From: Pseudomonadota bacterium | Lineage (GTDB): Bacteria; Pseudomonadota; Alphaproteobacteria; Rhizobiales; Xanthobacteraceae | DNA: 11,120 nucleotides | Reading direction: 5' to 3' | NCBI GenBank assembly: GCA_023423415.1 | Contig: JAFAFP010000107.1 | Coordinates: forward strand, 1-11,120 | Shown here: piece after piece, positions 7,162 to 11,120 of the stretch | Layout: every line of letters starts with the position of its first letter | Numbering within the stretch: position 1 is the stretch's first letter | Translations under genes and position numbers: made by a program | The notes under the pieces: model-generated | What the model was told of the DNA's origin: nothing | What the model saw: only the letters and a program-made list of their open reading frames with translations | Database searches by the model: none

Positions 7162-7359
7162 AGATCCAGCGGCAACTTTTGGATCTGTTGATACGCGGTT
7201 CCTGCGCTCTCTCCAGGCATGATTCCCTAAGCTCGCGCATTGTCTCATCGACGCGTCGCTATCCATCCGATCCAGGGCTGCCGGATACGTCTTGTCGCAC
7301 GGAATTTTGATCCGATAACTTCCTATTCCGCCGCGAAGCGTGTATATTTCAACTATCCC

Positions 7360-7974
7360 ATGACAACCAAAAACGGCGATAGCCGCCAGCTTCGGTTCGA
7401 CCTCGGTGTCCACGACATCGTCGCCGATGCGATCGGCCGGGTGCTGGCCCAGTGGCGTGAAGCCAACCGGATCACCCGGACCAAACTCGCCGACGCCGCC
7501 CAGCAGGTCCGCGCGGCGCGACGAGGCCGGTTACGGCGGCAAAAGGTGCGGGTATTCCTCGGCGAGTTGGACGTCCACGCCTTGATCTTCGACGGGCGCC
7601 ACACCTACCAGCGCGACGGGCGCATGCACTGGCGGCTGATACCGCGCAAGGGTACCGGCTGGGTCGAGTATCCGCTGACCGGCTTCCGCGAGGCCGACCT
7701 CGGCGATCCGGTGATCGAACGGTTGGTGCTGCGGGTGCGGGAGCGGATCAAGAGGGTTCTCTACTACGCCTGGAACGGCGATCCGAAGTGGCGGCTCACT
7801 TACCACAAGCTGCCGTCCTTCACGCTGTCGCCCGACGGTATCTCCGGTCACTGGGATGACGACCTGGATGTGGAGACCATCGCACAGGTGATCACCGAGC
7901 ACGCACTCCACAAGGCCAAGACGGCCGCACGGTACGCTCGGCGTAGGGCTGCCAATCCGGGAGATCCTCCATGA
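7360..7974 (+). CDS. Unknown 204-residue basic protein, first gene of an operon
   Basis: From the ATG at 7360 the protein reads MTTKNGDSRQLRFDLGVHDI and has a basic helical section (about 25-60, with QQVRAARRGRLRRQKVRVFL). A middle section follows with aromatic and charged residues (HTYQRDGRMHWRLIPRKGTG, KRVLYYAWNGDPKWRLTYHK) and then an acidic stretch (GHWDDDLDVETIAQV) before a basic tail. There is no signal peptide or membrane segment. The basic patches suggest nucleic-acid binding, but no known fold is recognised and no (p)ppGpp synthetase motif is seen. The frame remains open upstream to 7240, so a longer form is possible; no strong ribosome site marks 7360. Its stop overlaps the next start as ATGA. 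Confidence 0.7.
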   Translation: MTTKNGDSRQLRFDLGVHDIVADAIGRVLAQWREANRITRTKLADAAQQVRAARRGRLRRQKVRVFLGELDVHALIFDGRHTYQRDGRMHWRLIPRKGTGWVEYPLTGFREADLGDPVIERLVLRVRERIKRVLYYAWNGDPKWRLTYHKLPSFTLSPDGISGHWDDDLDVETIAQVITEHALHKAKTAARYARRRAANPGDPP

Positions 7975-8084
7975 GCGCTTTCGGCACACCGACCTGGGAA
8001 GGCCGGATATGGGCGGCGATGCGGCATGACGGCGGACTTCCCGAAGCCAATCCACCCGAACGTTCAACAGAAGAAGGATCATGA
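7971..8084 (+). CDS. 37-residue peptide linking two operon genes
   Basis: The frame reads MSAFGTPTWEGRIWAAMRHD followed by GGLPEANPPERSTEEGS and stops at TGA 8082-8084. Its ATG overlaps the upstream stop (ATGA at 7971-7974), and its own stop overlaps the next start (ATGA at 8081-8084). GGGAG lies seven bases before the ATG. Two exact ATGA junctions on either side are strong evidence of translational coupling, and the ribosome site of the downstream hydrolase lies within it. The front half could form an amphipathic Trp-containing helix; the tail is Pro/Glu-rich. No homologue comes to mind. It may be a functional peptide or a leader that couples translation. Confidence 0.55.
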   Translation: MSAFGTPTWEGRIWAAMRHDGGLPEANPPERSTEEGS

Positions 8085-8623
8085 CCTTGCAGAATGTACT
8101 GAAGGCCGCGCACCAAGCCGCGGTATGGCATGCAGGCCAGCGCCGGAAGGGTGCAAAACAAGTGCCCTACATCAACCACTTACTGGAGGTTTCGGAACTC
8201 ATCGCAAATTCACCGGAAGGCCTCGGCGACGAAAACGTCATCGCTGCCGCGCTGCTACATGATGCGATCGAGGATCAGGAGATCACGGCCGAGACCATCG
8301 CCGAAATGTTCAACCGGGACGTGGCCGATCTGGTTCTCGAAGTGACGGACGACAAGTCCCTCGATAAGAAAATCCGTAAGGCTCTGCAGATTGCCAATGC
8401 ACCCCACAAATCATCTCGCGCAGCTCTGATCAAGCTGGCTGACAAGATCAGCAACGTGACCGCGGTTGCGAATGACCCGCCAGTTCATTGGGACCTGGAA
8501 AGGTGCATCGCTTACGTTAAGTGGTCACGCGCCGTGGTGAGAGGATTGCCGCTCGCATCGGCGTCGCTTTTGCAACGATTTGAGGAAGCGGCAGCGCAAG
8601 CCGAGAGCAAGTTTGCTGGCTAA
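8081..8623 (+). CDS. Small alarmone hydrolase (MESH1-like HD domain protein)
   Basis: A 180-residue HD-domain protein related to the hydrolase half of RelA/SpoT, which removes the 3'-pyrophosphate from (p)ppGpp with Mn2+ to end the stringent response. It opens MTLQNVLKAAHQAAVWHAGQ then RRKG, the usual first motif of this family. It shows VPYINHLLEV (H33), AAALLHDAIED (H60, D61, E64, D65) and ALIKLADKISNV (D121), which correspond to the metal and catalytic residues of MESH1-type enzymes. There is no synthetase, TGS or ACT domain, so this is a stand-alone small hydrolase of normal length. AGAAGGA lies four bases before the ATG. It is the third gene of a coupled operon. Some small hydrolases act as antitoxins to toxic alarmone synthetases, but no synthetase is seen here. 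The 3' end overlaps a convergent small gene by four bases. Confidence 0.88.
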   Translation: MTLQNVLKAAHQAAVWHAGQRRKGAKQVPYINHLLEVSELIANSPEGLGDENVIAAALLHDAIEDQEITAETIAEMFNRDVADLVLEVTDDKSLDKKIRKALQIANAPHKSSRAALIKLADKISNVTAVANDPPVHWDLERCIAYVKWSRAVVRGLPLASASLLQRFEEAAAQAESKFAG

Positions 8624-8827
8624 TTGGCTTTTCCAGCCACGGAGTTCATCGGTGGGCGCGATGATGATTGCCGATAGCCCGGCAGTATTAGGACGTCGCC
8701 GATCTGACGCCAACGTCGCGCCTCGAACCGCACGCAGAGCTTGGCGCCGCCCGCGTGGATCTTGGCAAACGATTTGCCGGCAACCTGAGCTGTTTCTGTC
8801 AGTACGGCCCCCAGCTTGGAAACTCAT
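8620..8827 (-). pseudogene. Frameshifted small protein, about 68 residues
   Basis: An ATG at 8827 starts MSFQAG and then loses frame in a run of five G. Removing one G gives MSFQAGAVLTETAQVAGKSF and then AKIHAGGAKLCVRFEARRWR, QIGDVLILPGYRQ, ending at TAG 8622-8620. The shifted frame reads like a compact soluble protein with alternating beta-strand residues (KLCVRFEARRW, GDVLILPGY). I recognise no family. It is convergent with the alarmone hydrolase, and their stop codons overlap (CTAA at 8620-8623). No good ribosome site precedes the ATG. It could be a real gene with a sequencing error in the G run, or a decayed gene. Confidence 0.5.
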
Positions 8828-8888
8828 TCGTAAACGGCTAATGAAGGCGCGCCGGCCAGCCTAGCGGTTGACAGAGGGGACTCTCACG

Positions 8889-9233
8889 ATGCGCGACTAC
8901 CGAATTCTGCTGCTTGCGACCATCGGCGCTGCTGTGTTGATCAATCGGCCAGCCGATGCGGCACCCAGTTGCAAATTTGAGAACGCCAGCAAAGACGTGG
9001 CAGTCCAGGGAACGGTTCGCTATGTGGACGCAGCCAACAGCGTGGTCGCCTCCTCCGGGTACCCCAAAGTTGTGGCCATCAATGACAGCAAGCGCGGCTG
9101 CATTGCGCATGTGCAGACAAAGCGAGCGGCGGGATGTGCGTCGGGCAAGACAGCGTCGGCCAAAGGCGCCACGTTCGTTATTCCGTTCACGCCTGTTGTC
9201 TTGCTTGGCGCGGACAGCGTCGCCTGCCGCTAG
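8889..9233 (+). CDS. Small exported protein with four cysteines
   Basis: A 114-residue protein with a classical signal peptide, MRDYRILLLATIGAAVLINR then PADA, with likely cleavage after ADA. The mature part has four cysteines (SCKF, GCIAHV, GCASG, ACR at the C-terminus), which could form two disulfides in the periplasm, and several beta-type segments (VQGTVRYVDA, TFVIPFTPVVLL). An in-frame start at 8868 is possible, but AGAGGGGA lies about eight bases before the ATG at 8889, and only that start puts the signal peptide at the N-terminus. No family is recognised. It appears to be a single gene. Confidence 0.65.
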   Translation: MRDYRILLLATIGAAVLINRPADAAPSCKFENASKDVAVQGTVRYVDAANSVVASSGYPKVVAINDSKRGCIAHVQTKRAAGCASGKTASAKGATFVIPFTPVVLLGADSVACR

Positions 9234-9357
9234 AAGACCCTCGACGAACGGCCCTTATTCATTTCCGCGGCCGTGCTCAAGCTGGTCTACCGCCCCCGCA
9301 CTCCGGGAACTGCGCGAACCCGACATCGAAATCATCGTCGTGAACGAGGATGTAGCT

Positions 9358-9960
9358 TCACGAGCGAGGTGCTGCCTGCTCAATAACCTTTAGATCGCGC
9401 GCCTTGCGCAGTTCCCGGAACATCGTCGCACGGCTGACGTTCAGCAGGTTAGCCACCTCCTGCGTATTCAGCTCTCCGGCATCCAAAAGCTTCCGGGCCC
9501 GCACTACATCGGCGGGCAGCATGATCCGACGCCGCCCAGGCAGCTTGCCGCGCGCCTTGGCGGCCGCGAGACCGGCGCGCGTGCGCTCCAGTATCAGGGA
9601 GCGCTCGAAGGCGGCGACCGATGCCATGATGCTGAGCACGAACTTGCCAGTCGAGCCCTTGGTGCTGAGGCCATCTTCTGTCGTCATGAAGTGGACACCG
9701 CGCTGCTCCAGATCCTCCAGGATGCTTACGAGATGCGGCAGCGAACGGCCGATCCGATCCAGCTTGTAGCAGGCCAGCGTGTCGCCCTTGTCGAGGGCGG
9801 CCAGCGCCTTGGCGAGCTTCGGCCGGTCATGGCGGGCGCCCGAAGCCTTCTCCAAGAAGATGTGCTCGTCCTTCACCCCGAGACGGCGTGCGGCATCGAC
9901 CTGAAGGTCGAGGCTCTGGTCACGGGTGGAAACGCGGCCGTAGAAAACAGTCTTCAGCAT
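9358..9960 (-). CDS. Serine recombinase, resolvase/invertase (Pin-like) family
   Basis: A 200-residue site-specific recombinase. The N-terminal catalytic domain begins MLKTVFYGRVSTRDQSLDLQ, with the nucleophile S11 and R9, and shows the conserved YKLDRIGRSL (65-74, with R69 and R72). The long dimerisation helix follows (FERSLILERTRAGLAAAKARG, 118-138), then a C-terminal helix-turn-helix (about 160-186, LNTQEVANLLNVSRATMFRE). Length and domain order are typical of small resolvases and DNA invertases, which cut via a phosphoserine link. GGAG lies nine bases before the chosen ATG, and upstream in-frame codons lack a family match. Two abutting inverted repeats lie upstream. No transposase is visible, so it may be an island or plasmid-maintenance recombinase, or the remnant of a Tn3-like element. 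Confidence 0.9.
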   Translation of the reverse strand: MLKTVFYGRVSTRDQSLDLQVDAARRLGVKDEHIFLEKASGARHDRPKLAKALAALDKGDTLACYKLDRIGRSLPHLVSILEDLEQRGVHFMTTEDGLSTKGSTGKFVLSIMASVAAFERSLILERTRAGLAAAKARGKLPGRRRIMLPADVVRARKLLDAGELNTQEVANLLNVSRATMFRELRKARDLKVIEQAAPRS

Positions 9961-10023
9961 GGATTTCGGCTCCGTGCGTTGAGACTGAGTTTTGATACTC
10001 TGACATAGAGGCAATTGTGAGAC

Positions 10024-10060
10024 TACGGATTGAGACCGTATCAGAAACGAAGGTTTCTGA
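10024..10060. repeat. Two abutting inverted repeats upstream of the recombinase
   Basis: TACGG at 10024-10028 pairs with CCGTA at 10036-10040. Directly next to it TCAGAAAC at 10041-10048 pairs perfectly with GTTTCTGA at 10053-10060 around a four-base spacer. They lie 64-100 bases upstream of the recombinase start. Position and symmetry suit a binding site for the recombinase (autoregulation or recombination) or a hairpin in its leader. Confidence 0.4.
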
Positions 10061-10085
10061 GCCTTGGATGGAAGATCTGCCCCAA

Positions 10086-10280
10086 TCATCCCGAGTTTTC
10101 CGCTTTGCCGCGTCTGAGAGCCTTTCGAACATTCTCGGGTGTCCATCGTCCCCCATTGAAGGTCCTGATCTCTCGTTCATTCAGAACGTCTGCAATCTGC
10201 CTGTAGCGGCCACGCTTTTCCGGAATTTCCGATACCGCAGCAACAAGGCCGTCTCTCGCGCGCCGATCCAGGTTCGCCAT
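10086..10280 (-). CDS. Small protein resembling a serine-recombinase helical module
   Basis: A 64-residue frame starting MANLDRRARDGLVAAVSEIP, then RGRYRQIADVLNEREIRTFN and GGRWTPENVRKALRR. The pattern I-A-x-x-L-N-x-x-x-I-x-T-x-x-G-G-x-W-T-x-x-x-V-x-x-x-L is the helix-turn-helix-like segment seen after the catalytic domain of large serine recombinases and related small proteins, so DNA binding is plausible. No catalytic serine domain precedes it. It lies upstream of the Pin-like recombinase on the same strand. It may be an independent small protein or the C-terminal end of a larger broken gene, as the frame just upstream differs from the one that reads well in the neighbouring fragment. Confidence 0.45.
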   Translation of the reverse strand: MANLDRRARDGLVAAVSEIPEKRGRYRQIADVLNEREIRTFNGGRWTPENVRKALRRGKAENSG

Positions 10281-10449
10281 AGCGCGCGTTCTCGGCCACC
10301 AGATCCGCGTTCTCATTGACGAGCGCCTGCCGCATCCGCTGGCACGGATGGCCAGCGCGTGTCCTGGTCCCACATCGGCGTGGGGCTGAGCGTTCGACAT
10401 TCTCCTGGCCTTTTCCGCCCCGCACGCCGGGCGTAGATGTGTCAGGCAA
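10281..10449 (-). pseudogene. Fragment with CGxRTRxGxPCQ motif
   Basis: From a TTG at 10449 the frame reads PDTSTPGVRGGKGQENVERS then APRRCGTRTRAGHPCQRM. The CG-x-R-T-R-x-G-x-P-C-Q pattern is the start of a cysteine motif found in small rhizobial HGGxSTG-type proteins. The expected second half (Cys, then HGG) is missing. Instead the frame runs into RQALVNENADLVAENARY, a helical stretch that may belong to another gene, and then into non-coding-looking sequence. Upstream, the same frame continues as LLALLKTI behind a TGA at 10476-10474 and before that MDRKGMDAK, so an older start may have been cut off. I read it as a truncated or fused remnant. Confidence 0.35.
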
Positions 10450-10565
10450 AATCGTCTTGAGCAGAGCCAGCAGTCATTTTGCGTCCATGCCCTTTCGATC
10501 CATTTCGGCGTAACACCCCATGATACGCACGCGCCCACGGTGTTGAGAAATTGCTATCAGCCGCA

Positions 10566-11120
10566 TCATGCATCTTCGTCAGGGTCAAAAGGCAGACCTC
10601 CGGCCACGATCCGCGCTTCCTCTCTAGCAAGGGCGTATGCCAAGCGTTTGCCGATCACCTCAAGTGAGCTCAGGCGTGCTTTCCGATCGCCGATCAGACG
10701 GCCAATGGCATCCAGAACCAAATCGAGGGCGTAAGTTGCCGGAAGGTCTTCGTGGGTGTCCAAAACCCGAGCGGCAAACAGGCGGATCGCGGTCAGTCCC
10801 GGAGCTGTCAAGACCAATGGATCGACACGTCGCCGGGTCTGAGTGCGAACCCGCATCGCCAGTTCGTCGTCGGTGATCATCGCCGACACTTCAGCCAGCA
10901 GATCCGGGCGATGGTCGGTGAAGCTTTCGATCACCGGCTCCTCGGTAGCGGTCACCCATCCGAGCAGTTGGTGATGTTCGAATGCTTCGTCCAAACGAGG
11001 ATCAAAAAAGGGGCCACCGGTCTCAGCCGCAGGCTGAACCGTCCCCCCCATCTGACTTGAAGTATCTTTCGTCTTACGTGGAGAACCTATCGTCTCAAGT
11101 GTATGGGCGCGGTTTTGATC
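10566..11120 (-). CDS. Unknown acidic protein, 5' end possibly outside the window
   Basis: An intact frame ends at 10566. From the first ATG (11051) it gives 161 residues, MGGTVQPAAETGGPFFDPRL onward, with EHHQLLGWVTATEEPVIESF, a charged helical middle (MRVRTQTRRRVDP) and a C-terminal half rich in alternating hydrophobic residues (YALDLVLDAIGRLIGDRKAR). It ends in the acidic GGLPFDPDEDA. There is no signal peptide. The frame stays open upstream of that ATG to the window edge (reading LETIGSPRKTKDTSSQ), and no good ribosome site precedes the ATG, so the gene may begin outside. I recognise no family. It shares the strand of the recombinase and the fragments between them. Confidence 0.5.
   Translation of the reverse strand, partial: DQNRAHTLETIGSPRKTKDTSSQMGGTVQPAAETGGPFFDPRLDEAFEHHQLLGWVTATEEPVIESFTDHRPDLLAEVSAMITDDELAMRVRTQTRRRVDPLVLTAPGLTAIRLFAARVLDTHEDLPATYALDLVLDAIGRLIGDRKARLSSLEVIGKRLAYALAREEARIVAGGLPFDPDEDA
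11049..11101. repeat. Three repeats at exact 21-bp spacing
   Basis: On the plus strand CATCTGACTTG (11049-11059), CGTCTTACGTG (11070-11080) and CGTCTCAAGTG (11091-11101) share the pattern C-R-T-C-T-N-A-N-N-T-G, each 21 bases after the last. The last two match at 12 of 15 positions over a longer stretch (11066-11080 and 11087-11101). Two helical turns of spacing suits protein binding on one DNA face. The reading frame is also open through here, so a seven-residue coding repeat is the alternative. Confidence 0.4.

Noticed and set aside
7301..7329. GGAAT...ATTCC inverted repeat upstream of the 204-residue gene
   Set aside because: Only five-base arms with a long loop; expected by chance. It also does not fit the GGAAC-CGTT stress promoter pattern.
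7531..8179. Minus-strand frames opposite the operon
   Set aside because: They mirror GC-rich codon bias of the plus-strand genes, which have ATGA junctions and a recognised hydrolase.
9234..9357. Coding-like fragment reading ELREPDIEIIVVNEDV
   Set aside because: It is short, has no start with a ribosome site, and I cannot tie it to any family; it may be a remnant but is not supportable.
10752..11060. 102-residue plus-strand open frame
   Set aside because: Antisense of the unknown minus-strand gene, which has the better composition and continuity.
1..11120. CRISPR array, tRNA or rRNA genes, insertion-sequence ends
   Set aside because: No regularly spaced long repeats, no tRNA-like cloverleaf noticed by eye, and no transposase or terminal inverted repeats recognised.

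Overview
The window looks like a high-GC alphaproteobacterial chromosome segment, most likely Bradyrhizobium or a close relative in the Rhizobiales. The reasons are the GC-rich third codon positions, an HWE/HisKA_2-type sensor kinase, a GAF-linked class III nucleotide cyclase with the rhizobial FFNDP motif, a bacterial Ku gene and a sigma-EcfG-like promoter match. The assignment is inference from gene families, not from a marker gene.

Layout. 88-693: a ruined gene for a secreted Arg/Tyr/Trp/Gly-rich protein. 947-1417 (-): a YqhA/UPF0114 membrane protein. 1418-2388: almost 1 kb without a recognisable gene. 2389-3547 (-): a membrane-anchored histidine kinase followed by a frameshifted small membrane protein. 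3751-4639 (+): a possible stress promoter and a Ku (DNA end-joining) pseudogene. 4636-5120 (-): a small ribbon-helix-helix-like protein and a 68-residue unknown. 5234-6563 (-): a GAF-adenylate/guanylate cyclase gene whose catalytic domain is frameshifted. 6747-7161: two small unknown genes on opposite strands. 7360-8623 (+): a compact three-gene operon (unknown 204-residue protein, 37-residue peptide, small alarmone hydrolase) joined by two ATGA overlaps. 8620-8827 (-): a frameshifted small gene. 8889-9233 (+): a small exported four-cysteine protein. 9358-9960 (-): a Pin/resolvase-type serine recombinase with abutting inverted repeats upstream. 10086-11120 (-): fragments of island-type genes, ending in an unknown gene open to the window edge with three 21-bp-spaced repeats near its 5' part.

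How it fits together. This is an accessory region under decay. At least five genes (secreted protein, small kinase-linked membrane protein, ku, cyclase, 8620-8827) carry nonsense codons and/or frameshifts. The kinase, alarmone hydrolase, YqhA protein and recombinase read cleanly. Several lesions lie in short homopolymer runs, so sequencing error has to be excluded, but four in-frame stop codons in two genes are substitutions and argue for real decay. Surviving functions centre on signalling and stress. The most novel-looking unit is the 7360-8623 operon, in which a MESH1-like (p)ppGpp hydrolase is translationally coupled to two proteins I cannot assign.
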